Assembly (NCBI RefSeq): GCF_013466785.1
Contig: NZ_CP059163.1
Coordinates: 3,658,001-3,722,000 of the forward strand
Source: Nocardioides marinisabuli
Lineage (GTDB): Bacteria > Actinomycetota > Actinomycetes > Propionibacteriales > Nocardioidaceae
Direction of reading: 5' to 3'
DNA: 64,000 bases
Shown: piece by piece, positions 24,834 to 32,985 of the stretch
Numbering within the stretch: the first letter of the stretch is position 1
Layout of the letters: every line of letters begins with the position of its first letter
Program-made: the position numbers and the translations under genes
The notes under the pieces: generated by a model
What the model saw: the letters and a program-made list of their open reading frames with translations, nothing else
Database searches by the model: none
What the model was told of the DNA's origin: nothing

Positions 24834-26208
24834 GAGCACCGCGTCCACGACGCCCGCCGCGGGGGCGCGTCCCCCGTCGGGAGGGCGGCCCCGCTTCGGC
24901 TGGCCGGTCTACGCGTGGGGGCTGTGGGACTGGGGGTCGGCGGCCTTCAACGCCGTCATCACCACGTTCGTCTTCAGCGTCTACATCACCTCCGACTCCT
25001 TCGGGCCCGACGCCGACACCAACCTGGGCTGGGCACTGGCCGGGGCCGGGCTGCTGGTCGCGCTCTTCGCCCCGATCACCGGCCAGCGCGCCGACCGCTC
25101 GGGGCGCCGCGGCTTCTGGCTGGCGGTCAACACCATGCTGGTGGTGGCGGTCTCGGCCGCGCTGTTCCTGGTCGAGCCGTCCGAGGAGTACCTCTGGCTC
25201 GGTCTGGTGCTGCTGGCCAGCGGCAACATCTTCTTCGAGTTCGCCTCGGTCAACTACAACGCGATGCTCAACGAGATCTCGACGGCCAGCACCATCGGCC
25301 GGGTCTCGGGGCTCGGCTGGGGCCTGGGCTACATCGGCGGCATCGTGCTGCTGCTCGTCGTCTACTTCGGCCTGATCAGCCCCGACGTCGGGCTCTTCGG
25401 CATCACCAGCGAGAACGGCATGGACGTGCGGGTCACCATGCTCGTGTGCGCCGTGTGGACCCTGGTCTTCTCGCTGCCGGTGCTCATCACCCTGCGCGAC
25501 GACAAGGCGCAGCGCACCCCGCGCGGCCCGCGGGTGGGCATCGTGGCCTCCTACCGCCACCTCTTCGCGATGGTCGGCGACCTGTGGCGCACCGACCGCA
25601 ACACCGTGCGCTTCCTGCTGGCCTCGGCGGTCTTCCGCGACGGCCTGGCGGGCGTGTTCACCTTCGGCGGAGTGCTCGCGGCCGGCACCTTCGGCTTCTC
25701 GGCCGGCGGCGTGATCATCTTCGGCGTCGCCGCCAACGTGGTGGCCGGGCTGGCCACCATCGGCTTCGGGGTGCTCGACGACCGGATCGGGCCCAAGCGC
25801 GTCATCGTCTTCTCGCTGGTCTGCATGATCGGCGCGGGGCTGGCGGTCTTCGCCCTCAACGCCGGCGGCAGCACCATCTTCTGGACCTTCGGGCTGCTGC
25901 TCGCGGTCTTCGTCGGCCCCGCCCAGAGCGCCTCGCGCACCTTCCTGGCGCGGCTGATCCCCGAGGGCCACGAGGGCCAGGTCTTCGGCCTCTACGCCAC
26001 CACCGGGCGGGCGGTGAGCTTCCTGGCCCCGGCGGCCTGGTCGATCTCGATCGCCGTCGGCGCCGCCGTGACCGGGGTCACCGACAACGACGACGCGCAG
26101 TACTGGGGCATTCTCGGCATCCTGCTGGTGCTGCTGGTGGGCCTGCTCCTGCTGCTGCCGGTGCGCTCGGGCGTGCGCGAGGACTCCGCGCTCGTGCAGC
26201 CCTCCTAG
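24823..26208 (+). CDS. MFS transporter, UMF1 (Atg22-like) family
   Basis: The 461-residue protein has about twelve membrane segments. The opening VYAWGLWDWGSAAFNAVITTFVF and the motif-A-like ITGQRADRSGRRG, plus NIFFEFASVNYNAMLNEIS, place it in the UMF1/Atg22-like group, some members of which export amino acids. The substrate is unknown. It begins inside the GDPD gene, so the two are co-translated; it may handle a GDPD product or substrate. Confidence 0.83.
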   Translation: MTSESTASTTPAAGARPPSGGRPRFGWPVYAWGLWDWGSAAFNAVITTFVFSVYITSDSFGPDADTNLGWALAGAGLLVALFAPITGQRADRSGRRGFWLAVNTMLVVAVSAALFLVEPSEEYLWLGLVLLASGNIFFEFASVNYNAMLNEISTASTIGRVSGLGWGLGYIGGIVLLLVVYFGLISPDVGLFGITSENGMDVRVTMLVCAVWTLVFSLPVLITLRDDKAQRTPRGPRVGIVASYRHLFAMVGDLWRTDRNTVRFLLASAVFRDGLAGVFTFGGVLAAGTFGFSAGGVIIFGVAANVVAGLATIGFGVLDDRIGPKRVIVFSLVCMIGAGLAVFALNAGGSTIFWTFGLLLAVFVGPAQSASRTFLARLIPEGHEGQVFGLYATTGRAVSFLAPAAWSISIAVGAAVTGVTDNDDAQYWGILGILLVLLVGLLLLLPVRSGVREDSALVQPS

Positions 26209-26247
26209 CGGCGCTCGTCAGGGGTCTCACCCCCCGCGGCGATTGCC

Positions 26248-26273
26248 GGAATCTTTGCGTCCTCGCTACCGTT
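26248..26273 (+). promoter_or_regulatory. SigR-type (ECF sigma) promoter of rbpA
   Basis: GGAAT (26248-26252) and GTT (26271-26273) are separated by exactly 18 bases, the spacing and sequence of SigR promoters in Streptomyces. rbpA is a known SigR target there. Confidence 0.65.
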
Positions 26274-26330
26274 GAACACTTCGAGAGCGCGACTGCGAGC
26301 GCACGAGGACGACAGGACTGGAGGTGCCTC

Positions 26331-26717
26331 ATGGCAGAGCGCACGCTACGAGGAGCACGGCTCGGAGGCCAGAGCTTCGAGGACGAACGCGGCATCGAGT
26401 TCGCGGCGCGCCAGCAGGTGGGCTACCGCTGCCCGCAGGCGCACGAGTTCGAGATCACGATGTCGGTCGAGGCCGAGGTCCCGGCGGTGTGGGAGTGCCC
26501 GCGCTGCGGCGCCGAGGCCGAGAGCACCTCGGGGATCGAGCGCGAGGTGAAGGCGGAGAAGCCCGTGCGCACGCACTGGGACATGCTGCTGGAGCGCCGC
26601 TCGGAGAAGGAGCTCGAAGAGATCCTCAAGGAGCGCCTCGACCTGCTGCGCGGCGGCCAGATCGGCCCCGCCCACCTGCACAAGGCGAACGCGAAGAAGC
26701 GCGCCGCGCGCACCTGA
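26331..26717 (+). CDS. rbpA: RNA polymerase-binding protein RbpA
   Basis: The 128-residue protein matches RbpA throughout: MAERTLRGARLGGQS at the N-terminus, CPQAHEFEITMSVEAEVP and CPRCG in the core beta domain, and a C-terminal sigma-interacting helix THWDMLLERRSEKELEEIL. RbpA binds RNA polymerase and group I/II sigma factors and stabilises open complexes in actinobacteria. The ATG at 26331 follows GGAGGTG, a strong ribosome-binding site. The upstream SigR-type promoter suggests induction by thiol stress. Confidence 0.95.
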   Translation: MAERTLRGARLGGQSFEDERGIEFAARQQVGYRCPQAHEFEITMSVEAEVPAVWECPRCGAEAESTSGIEREVKAEKPVRTHWDMLLERRSEKELEEILKERLDLLRGGQIGPAHLHKANAKKRAART

Positions 26718-26729
26718 GCCGGCTGTGAG

Positions 26730-27272
26730 CTAGTCGGAGGGGTCCTCGGACCCGTCCACCACGTCGCCCCGGACCACCGGCCCCGAGCCCGGTCCGGGGC
26801 GTCGTGCGTCCCCGGGGTGGGTGCCGTGCCCGCTGCCGGGTCGGCTGCCGGGGCGGGGGAACCCGACCGGCACCAGCCGCGCGGCCACCGCCCGGGTCAG
26901 CAGCCCGCGGAAGAGCGGGCGGGTCACGGGCAGCACGAGCAGCAGGCCGAGCGCGTCGGTGACGAAGCCCGGGGTCAGCAGCAGCGTGCCGCCGACCAGC
27001 ACCAGTCCCCCGTCGGCGAGCTCCTTGGCCGGGACGCCGCCGCGCGCCAGCGTGTCGGTCAGGGCCCGCCAGGCCCGCGCGCCCTCGCGTCGTACGACGA
27101 CCGCGCCGACGACGCTGTCGAGCACCAGCAGCAGGATGGTCCAGCCCGCGCCGATGACCTGGCCGACCTGGATGACCATGTAGAGCTCGAGCAGCGGGAG
27201 CCCGACGAAGAGCACGAGCAGCACCCAGCCCAGCCCTCCTCGTCGACGCGGGCCTGCTGCGGGGTGGCTCAT
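26730..27272 (-). CDS. FxsA family membrane protein
   Basis: The 180-residue protein has the FxsA pattern: two N-terminal membrane helices (WVLLVLFVGLPLLELYMVIQV), GWTILLLVLDSVVGAVVVRREG, then GLVLVGGTLLLTPGFVTDALGLLLVLP. FxsA is a cytoplasmic membrane protein named for suppressing F-plasmid exclusion of phage T7 in E. coli; its normal role is unknown. It overlaps the ppm1 gene by 4 bases. Confidence 0.87.
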   Translation of the reverse strand: MSHPAAGPRRRGGLGWVLLVLFVGLPLLELYMVIQVGQVIGAGWTILLLVLDSVVGAVVVRREGARAWRALTDTLARGGVPAKELADGGLVLVGGTLLLTPGFVTDALGLLLVLPVTRPLFRGLLTRAVAARLVPVGFPRPGSRPGSGHGTHPGDARRPGPGSGPVVRGDVVDGSEDPSD

Positions 27273-28102
27273 CGGGATCCTCCGTGGGTGCCGTGGGTGT
27301 CGTGGGTGTCGTGGGTGGTGCTGCTCTGCGGGGTCGGGCGGCGGCGCAGCAGCCGGAGCGCCTGCTCGCGGCGCTCGGTGAGGCCCCAGGCGGTGATCCG
27401 CTTGAGCGACTCGACGGCGACCGCGCCGCTCATCTTCGAGTCACCGCGCACCCGCTCGACGAACTCGATGGGTACCTCGCGCACCAGCAGCCCGGCGCGC
27501 AGCGTGCGCACGACCAGGTCGGTCTGGAAGACGTAGCCGGTCGAGCGCACCGAGGCGAGGTCGATCCGCTCGAGGGTGGAGCGGCGGAAGAGGCGGTAGC
27601 CGGCCGTCGCGTCGCGCACCTGCACCCCGAGCAGGGCCCGCACGTAGAGGTTGCCGCCGCGCGAGAGCGCCTCGCGGCGTCGCGGCCAGTTCACCACCGA
27701 GCCGCCCGGCACCCAGCGCGACCCGATCACGAGGTCGGCGGGCGCGGCGGGGTCGTCGAGCGCCTCCAGCAGCCGGTGCAGCTGCTCGGGCTGGTGGGAG
27801 CCGTCGGCGTCCATCTCCCCGATGACCTCGTAGCCCTCCTCGAGGGCCCTTGCGAAGCCGGCCCGGTAGGCCGCGCCCAGCCCCTCTTTGGCGGTGCGGT
27901 GCAGCACACCGACGCGCGGGTCGGCCGCGGCGAGCTGGTCAGCGATCCGGCCGGTGCCGTCGGGCGAGCCGTCGTCGACGACGAGCACGTCGATGCCGGG
28001 CTGTGCAGCGTGCAGCCGCCCCACCACCCAGGCCAGGTTCTCGGCCTCGTCGTAGGTCGGCACGACCATGACCACGCGGGCCCCGGTCTCGGCGCGGCTC
28101 AC
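27269..28102 (-). CDS. ppm1: Polyprenol monophosphomannose synthase
   Basis: The GTG at 28102 gives 277 residues of a GT-A fold family 2 glycosyltransferase: VVMVVPTYDEAENL, the nucleotide-binding VVDDGSPDGTG (41-51), EMDADGSHQPE with the metal-binding DAD, and IGSRWVPGG. It transfers mannose from GDP-mannose to polyprenyl phosphate for lipoglycan and protein O-mannosylation. In M. tuberculosis it is fused to Lnt as Ppm1; here the two are separate but share a GTGA overlap. The C-terminus ends in a Thr-His-Asp repeat tail (HDTHDTHGTHGGSR) unusual for the family. Confidence 0.9.
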   Translation of the reverse strand: MSRAETGARVVMVVPTYDEAENLAWVVGRLHAAQPGIDVLVVDDGSPDGTGRIADQLAAADPRVGVLHRTAKEGLGAAYRAGFARALEEGYEVIGEMDADGSHQPEQLHRLLEALDDPAAPADLVIGSRWVPGGSVVNWPRRREALSRGGNLYVRALLGVQVRDATAGYRLFRRSTLERIDLASVRSTGYVFQTDLVVRTLRAGLLVREVPIEFVERVRGDSKMSGAVAVESLKRITAWGLTERREQALRLLRRRPTPQSSTTHDTHDTHGTHGGSR

Positions 28103-29700
28103 GGCTGCTCCGCCATCGCGTCGGCTCCTCGTCGTGGCGGCGGGGTGGCGCCGCCGTCGTGGGTGGGTCGACCGTCCCCGGCCGCGCTGCGTCGCAGGCG
28201 GCGGGTCCGGCGCGCGCGACTGTACGGGAGCAGGGAGGCGGTCAGGGTCAGGAGCGTCAGACCCACCGCGACCTGCCACGGGAACCGGTCCATCCGCACC
28301 GCCGGGGTGAGCCCCTCGTGCAGCGCCAGCTCCTCGACCAGCACCTCGGTCTCCTGGATGCCGGCGGTCGCGACGACCTCGCCGTCGGCGCCGATCACGC
28401 CGGTGACGCCGTTGGTGGAGGCCACGACCGTGGCGCGGCCGGTCTCCAGGGCGCGCAGCCGGGTCATCGCGAACTGCTGGTCGACCTGGTCGGAGAAGAT
28501 GAAGGTGGCGTTGGAGGTCTGCACCGTGAGCAGCTCGGCGCCGCGGCCGACCTGGTCGTAGATCGCGTCCTCGTAGGCGACGTCGAAGCAGATCGCCCCG
28601 GCGACCTCGGTGCCGGCGATGCTCAACGGCTCCTTGCCGGTGCCGACCAGCATGTCGCGCTGGATGCGGGCCAGGTCGCCGAAGGCCAGCTCGAGGGGGG
28701 TGCCGCGGAACGGGATGAACTCGCCGTAGGCGACCGGGTGGCGCTTGGTGTAGCGCTCCCCCGCCCCCGTCACCGGGTCCCACACGATGCCCTGGTTGAG
28801 CACCGCCCCCGGAGGTCCGTCGACCAGGGCACCGACCAGGACCGGCACGCCGATGGCCTCGGTGGCCCGCAGGATGCCGGCGTTCGTGCCGGCGTCGCGG
28901 AACGGGTCGGTGGCCGTGGAGTTCTCGGGCCACACGACGAAGTCGGGCGCCGGGGCACGCCCCGCGGCGACGTCGTCGGCGAGGTCGACCGTGGCCTGCA
29001 CGTGGTTCTCGGTGACCTGGCGGAAGTCGTAGAGGATGTCGTTGCCGGGCCCCGGCACGTCGCCCTGGACCACCGCCACCGTCACCGAGCCGGTGGCGGG
29101 ACTGCTCCAGGGCAGCGCCACCGCCGCGCCGACCGCCGCGACGACCGCCGCCAGCGTGCCCAGGGCGACCAGACGCGTGCGGCCGGACGAGACCAGCACC
29201 GCAGCGAGCGCCGCGCCGGCGAGCGCGAGCAGGAAGGTGACCCCGGCCATGCCGACGTACGGCAGCGTGGCGGCGACCGGGGTGTCGACCACGGCGAAGC
29301 CCAGTCGGCCCCAGGGCATCCCGCTGAAGGGCCAGCCGCTGCGCCACACCTCCATGGAGACCCACGCGGTGCCGACCCACAGCGGCCACGCCGGCAGCCG
29401 GGTCAGCAGCGCCACGGCGCTGCCGAGCAGGCCGTAGAAGAGCGCCTGGACGGCCGAGAGCCCGAGCCAGGCGGCCAGGGCGACGGTCGTCATCCAGTAG
29501 ATGTGCACGTAGTAGAACCCGACCCCGAAGGCCAGGCCGACGGCGAAGGCGCGGCGCAGGCCCAGGCCGCGGGTCAGCAGCGTGTGCGCGGCGACCGCCA
29601 GCGGCACGAGCACCGGGACGAGGACGGGCACGGCGAACGGCTCGTAGGCCATCGCCAGGAGCACGCCGGCGAGCAGGGCGAGGACCAGGCGCTGGGGCAC
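28099..29700 (-). CDS. lnt: Apolipoprotein N-acyltransferase
   Basis: The 533-residue protein has five to six N-terminal membrane segments followed by a periplasmic nitrilase-like domain. The catalytic Glu (FVVWPENS), Lys (YTKRHPVAYGEFIPF) and Cys (GAICFDVAYE) are all present, and a final membrane helix (VAVGLTLLTLTASLLPY) closes the fold. It N-acylates the lipoprotein N-terminal cysteine. The partner Ppm1 gene follows with a 4-base overlap. The GTG start at 29700 has TAGCCT 6 bases upstream. Confidence 0.93.
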   Translation of the reverse strand: MPQRLVLALLAGVLLAMAYEPFAVPVLVPVLVPLAVAAHTLLTRGLGLRRAFAVGLAFGVGFYYVHIYWMTTVALAAWLGLSAVQALFYGLLGSAVALLTRLPAWPLWVGTAWVSMEVWRSGWPFSGMPWGRLGFAVVDTPVAATLPYVGMAGVTFLLALAGAALAAVLVSSGRTRLVALGTLAAVVAAVGAAVALPWSSPATGSVTVAVVQGDVPGPGNDILYDFRQVTENHVQATVDLADDVAAGRAPAPDFVVWPENSTATDPFRDAGTNAGILRATEAIGVPVLVGALVDGPPGAVLNQGIVWDPVTGAGERYTKRHPVAYGEFIPFRGTPLELAFGDLARIQRDMLVGTGKEPLSIAGTEVAGAICFDVAYEDAIYDQVGRGAELLTVQTSNATFIFSDQVDQQFAMTRLRALETGRATVVASTNGVTGVIGADGEVVATAGIQETEVLVEELALHEGLTPAVRMDRFPWQVAVGLTLLTLTASLLPYSRARRTRRLRRSAAGDGRPTHDGGATPPPRRGADAMAEQP

Positions 29701-29706
29701 GGGCCC

Positions 29707-29712
29707 AGGCTA
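29707..29712 (-). promoter_or_regulatory. Leaderless-type -10 hexamer of lnt
   Basis: TAGCCT on the minus strand ends 6 bases before the GTG at 29700. If used, lnt has no 5' leader, and the structured DNA at 29713-30025 lies outside the mRNA. Confidence 0.5.
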
Positions 29713-30025
29713 CGGGGCGGACCGACGGGGTGCAGAGGGGCGGGAGGATCCGCCGGCGCCTTCGGTCCAGCCCGGTGCACGACCGGCTGCCGTGGCGGGC
29801 TGTTGTCTAGGGGGCTGGGGATCCTCCCGCGCCCGCTCCCGCGGGGCGGACCGACCTCCGCGAACAGTGTCGGACAGGTGTTTGGCACCCCACCCTCCGA
29901 CACGGCCACTCGGACGTCGGTCCGCTCGCCACGACCTGCACGAGCGGACGGCTCACACTGGCCCGGGGCGCCGAGGAGTGTCAAGAAGCCCCTGACCTGC
30001 ACAGACGATTAAAACCGCAGGTCAG
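29713..30025. other. Structured intergenic region with three inverted repeats and a direct repeat
   Basis: This non-coding stretch lies between lnt and tetR. A 14-bp direct repeat (CGGGGCGGACCGAC at 29713-29726 and 29842-29855) flanks an 11-bp inverted repeat (CGGGAGGATCC at 29741-29751 and its complement at 29819-29829). A second stem pairs 29867-29874 (GTGTCGGA) with 29896-29903 around an inner GGTG/CACC hairpin. A third pairs 29992-30000 (CTGACCTGC) with 30017-30025. It could be a small RNA gene, a miniature element or a terminator array. Confidence 0.4.
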
Positions 30026-30061
30026 CACGGGTGTGCTCCGAGGCCGAAAGGGCCGGGAAAT

Positions 30062-30667
30062 CTAGACCGGTGGCGGCGTGTCGCCCCCGACACGCCGGGC
30101 GTCGGCGCCGAGCAGCCGCAGCGCCAGCACGGCGTACTGGTCGGCGAGGTCGGGGAGGGCGACCGGCCCGGCCGGGTCGAACCAGCGGGCGACGCCGCTG
30201 CACATCTCCAGCAGCGCCCGCCGCGCGACCGCGGCGGACTCCACGGAGAACGCGCCGGTGGCCAGCCCCTGGTCGATGACCTGCTGCCAGGCGCCCTCGT
30301 AGCGGTCCCGCAGGGCGACCACCTCGCGGCGGCGCTCGGGCGACAGCGCGTGCACCTCGTCGTCGACCACCCGGGTCTCGAGCGGACGCTCGGCGTGGCT
30401 GGTGACGTGCAGGCGCACCAGGGCGCCCAACCGCGCCGTCGCGCCGGCGTGGTGGGCGAGGACGTCGTCGGCGGCCGCGACGAGCCGCTCGAGGCTGGCG
30501 CGCATCAGCTCGACCAGCAGGTCCTCCTTGGTGCCCATGTAGTGGTAGAGCGTGGCGCTGGACAGCCCGGCGTGCTCGGCCAGCTGGCGGATGCCGGTGC
30601 CGTGGAAGCCGCGCTCGGCGAAGAGCTCGAGCGCCGCGCGGCGCACGCGCTCGCCGGTGGGGGTCAT
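30062..30667 (-). CDS. TetR-family transcriptional regulator
   Basis: The 201-residue regulator has the TetR HTH at residues 6-52 (RRAALELFAERGFHGTGIRQ, GLSSATLYHYMGTKEDLL) and an all-helical ligand domain. FHGTGIRQLAEHAGLSSATLYHYMGTKEDLL resembles regulators of acyl-CoA or steroid catabolism such as KstR2. It is divergent from an enoyl-CoA hydratase/acyl-CoA ligase operon with a palindrome between them, so it most likely represses that operon and responds to an acyl-CoA. Confidence 0.87.
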   Translation of the reverse strand: MTPTGERVRRAALELFAERGFHGTGIRQLAEHAGLSSATLYHYMGTKEDLLVELMRASLERLVAAADDVLAHHAGATARLGALVRLHVTSHAERPLETRVVDDEVHALSPERRREVVALRDRYEGAWQQVIDQGLATGAFSVESAAVARRALLEMCSGVARWFDPAGPVALPDLADQYAVLALRLLGADARRVGGDTPPPV

Positions 30668-30673
30668 GGGCCT

Positions 30674-30679
30674 ATGCTA
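30674..30679 (-). promoter_or_regulatory. Leaderless-type -10 hexamer of tetR
   Basis: TAGCAT on the minus strand ends 6 bases before the ATG at 30667. Confidence 0.5.
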
Positions 30680-30683
30680 TCGG

Positions 30684-30699
30684 TCGATCGATCGATCGA
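30684..30699. promoter_or_regulatory. TetR operator candidate (TCGA repeat palindrome)
   Basis: TCGATCGATCGATCGA, a 16-bp perfect palindrome, lies just upstream of the tetR -10 and 41 bases before the enoyl-CoA hydratase start. One bound TetR dimer could control both directions. Confidence 0.5.
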
Positions 30700-30740
30700 A
30701 CGGCCACGCCCCGCGTGGCCCCGGAGCAGGGAGGACGCCG

Positions 30741-31502
30741 GTGCAGCCGGTCGAGTACCACCACGACAGTGCCGCGGGCCAGGGCGTGGCCACCATCCAC
30801 CTCAACCGCCCCGAGCGGCTCAACGCCGTCGACGAGGCGCTGACCCGGGGCCTCGCTGCCGCGCTCGAGCGCGCGCTTGCCGAGGGGGCGCGCGCGGTGG
30901 TGCTGGCCGGGCGGGGGCGTGCCTTCTGCGCCGGCCACGACCTCAAGGCCGAGCCCCCGACCGAGACGCCGCTGCAGACGCGTGAGCGCCTGGAGGAGAT
31001 CCAGGACGTCACCCGCCTGGTGCGCCGCTTCCCCGGCCCGGTGGTCGCCGCGGTGCACGGCTACGCGCTGGGTGCCGGGTGCGAGTTCGCGCTGGCCTGC
31101 GACGTGGTGGTCGCCGCCGAGGACGCCGCCTTCGGGTTCCCCGAGGTCTCGGTGGGCCTCTCGGTCACCGGTGGGGTCTCCCGGCTGCTGCCGGTGCTGG
31201 TCGGCTGGGCGCGGGCCAAGGAGCTGCTGCTGCTGGGAGAGCGGGTCTCGGGCGCCGAGGCCGCCGCGATGGGCCTGGTGGCCCGCGCGGTGCCGGCCGG
31301 CACCCACGAGGAGGTCGCGCTCGACCTGGCGCGGCGGATGGCCCAGCGCCCCGCCCTCGCGCTCTCGCTGGCCAAGAAGGTGCTCGACGGCGGTCTCGAC
31401 TCCACGATGGAGGAGGCGATGGGCCGCGAGGTCGAGCACGCCGTGCTCACCTCGCTCTCAGGCGAGGGCGAGGCGCCGCGCGAGGGGTTCGGCCGTGGCT
31501 GA
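30741..31502 (+). CDS. Enoyl-CoA hydratase/isomerase family protein
   Basis: The GTG at 30741 follows CAGGGAGG and gives 253 residues of the crotonase fold. RAFCAGHDLKAE and GYALGAGCEFALACD form the oxyanion hole, and FGFPEVSVGLSV carries the Glu at the usual catalytic position. It would hydrate or isomerise an enoyl-CoA. It heads an operon in which each later gene overlaps the previous one. Confidence 0.87.
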   Translation: MQPVEYHHDSAAGQGVATIHLNRPERLNAVDEALTRGLAAALERALAEGARAVVLAGRGRAFCAGHDLKAEPPTETPLQTRERLEEIQDVTRLVRRFPGPVVAAVHGYALGAGCEFALACDVVVAAEDAAFGFPEVSVGLSVTGGVSRLLPVLVGWARAKELLLLGERVSGAEAAAMGLVARAVPAGTHEEVALDLARRMAQRPALALSLAKKVLDGGLDSTMEEAMGREVEHAVLTSLSGEGEAPREGFGRG

Positions 31503-32985
31503 GACGCTGGTCGAGCACCTCGACGAAGCAGCCGGCCGGCACCCCGACCGGCCGGCGTGGACCTTCGACCTGGGCGCCGACGACCGCACCACCTGGTCCT
31601 TCGCCGAGGTGGCCGGGGCCAGTGCGGCGTACGCCGCCGCCCTCGCGGCCCGCGGCGTGGGCGCGGGCGACCGGGTGGGCGTGATGACCGGCAACAGCGC
31701 CGACTCGCCGTTGCTGTGGCTCGCGCTGCAGCGGCTCGGGGCCGCCAGCGTGCCGCTCAACGTGCGCTACCGCCACGACGACCTGGGGCACGTGCTCGCC
31801 GACTCCGGTGCCCGGCTGGTCGTCGCCGCCGAGGAGCACCACGACCTGGTGCGCAGCGCCGTCGACCTGACCGGCGGCGTCGAGGTGCTCTCGCCGGCCG
31901 ACCTGCAGGCGCACCGCGACCCGGCGCCGTCGTCGATCGCCGGCCGCGTCGACCCCGACGCGGTGGTCAACGTGCAGTACACCTCCGGCACCACGGGCCG
32001 GCCCAAGGGCTGCCTGCTCACGCACCGCTACTGGACCACCCTCGGCGGCTCGATGGTCACGGAGTTCCCCCACCTCGGCCCCGACGACGTGATGCTCACC
32101 GCCCAGCCCTTCCACTACGTCGACCCGCAGTGGAACGTGGCGGCGGCACTGATGGCGGGGGCGCACCTGGTGGTGCTCGACGGCTTCCACCCCTCGACCT
32201 TCTGGGCGAAGGTGCGTGAGCACGACGTCACCTACTTCTACTGCCTGGCCTCGATGCCGACCCTGCTGCTGCGGATGCCGCCCGACCCGCACGAGCGCGA
32301 CCACCGGGTGCGCGCGGTGCAGTGCTCGGCGATCCCGCCCGCCCTGCACGCCCAGCTCGAGGCCCGCTGGGGCGTCGGCTGGTACGAGGCGTTCGGGATG
32401 ACCGAGACCGGGGCCGACATCCGCGTCGGCGCCGAGGAGCACGCCGCCCTCGTCGGCACCGGGTGCCTGGGCCGGCCGGCCGCGCACCGCGAGGTGCGCC
32501 TCGACGAGCAGGGCCAGCTGTGGCTGCGCGGGCCCGGGATGATGCTGGGCTACCTCGGCCTCGACTCCCCCTTCGACGCCGAGGGCTGGTTCCCCACCGG
32601 CGACCTGGCCCGCCTCGACGACCACGGCCGCGTCTACCTGACCGGCCGGCTCAAGGACATGATCCGCCGCAGCGGCGAGAACATCGCCGCGGTCGAGGTC
32701 GAGGAGGTGCTGCTCGCGCACCCGGCCGTGCGCCTGGCCGGCGTCGTGGGCGTGCCCGACGACGTGCGCGGCGAGGAGGTGATGGCCTTCGTCGTCGCTC
32801 CCGGCGCCGACGAGCACGAGCTGGCGCGCTGGTGCGAGGAGCGGCTGGCGCCCTTCAAGGTGCCCAGCCGCTGGGCGCTGCGCGAGGAGCTGCCGCTGAC
32901 GGCCTCCCACCGCGTCGAGAAGGCGGTGCTGCGCGCCGAGGCGGCCCGCACCGCCGCGCCGGCACCCCGGGGAGGCTCCCGGTGA
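31495..32985 (+). CDS. AMP-forming acyl-CoA ligase (class I adenylate-forming)
   Basis: The GTG at 31495 gives 496 residues. ANL-superfamily motifs are present: P-loop YTSGTTGRPKGC, YEAFGMTETGAD, the ATP-binding TGDLARL, the hinge LKDMIRRSGENI and the C-terminal lysine in HRVEKAVLR. The pattern is close to CaiC-like ligases for carnitine or short branched acids. It would activate the acid that feeds the enoyl-CoA hydratase. It overlaps that gene by 8 bases. Confidence 0.87.
   Translation: MAETLVEHLDEAAGRHPDRPAWTFDLGADDRTTWSFAEVAGASAAYAAALAARGVGAGDRVGVMTGNSADSPLLWLALQRLGAASVPLNVRYRHDDLGHVLADSGARLVVAAEEHHDLVRSAVDLTGGVEVLSPADLQAHRDPAPSSIAGRVDPDAVVNVQYTSGTTGRPKGCLLTHRYWTTLGGSMVTEFPHLGPDDVMLTAQPFHYVDPQWNVAAALMAGAHLVVLDGFHPSTFWAKVREHDVTYFYCLASMPTLLLRMPPDPHERDHRVRAVQCSAIPPALHAQLEARWGVGWYEAFGMTETGADIRVGAEEHAALVGTGCLGRPAAHREVRLDEQGQLWLRGPGMMLGYLGLDSPFDAEGWFPTGDLARLDDHGRVYLTGRLKDMIRRSGENIAAVEVEEVLLAHPAVRLAGVVGVPDDVRGEEVMAFVVAPGADEHELARWCEERLAPFKVPSRWALREELPLTASHRVEKAVLRAEAARTAAPAPRGGSR

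Noticed and set aside
29574-30002. Minus-strand frame of about 142 codons upstream of lnt
   Set aside because: Its 3' part overlaps lnt in another frame and its 5' part crosses three inverted repeats; no homology or start signal.
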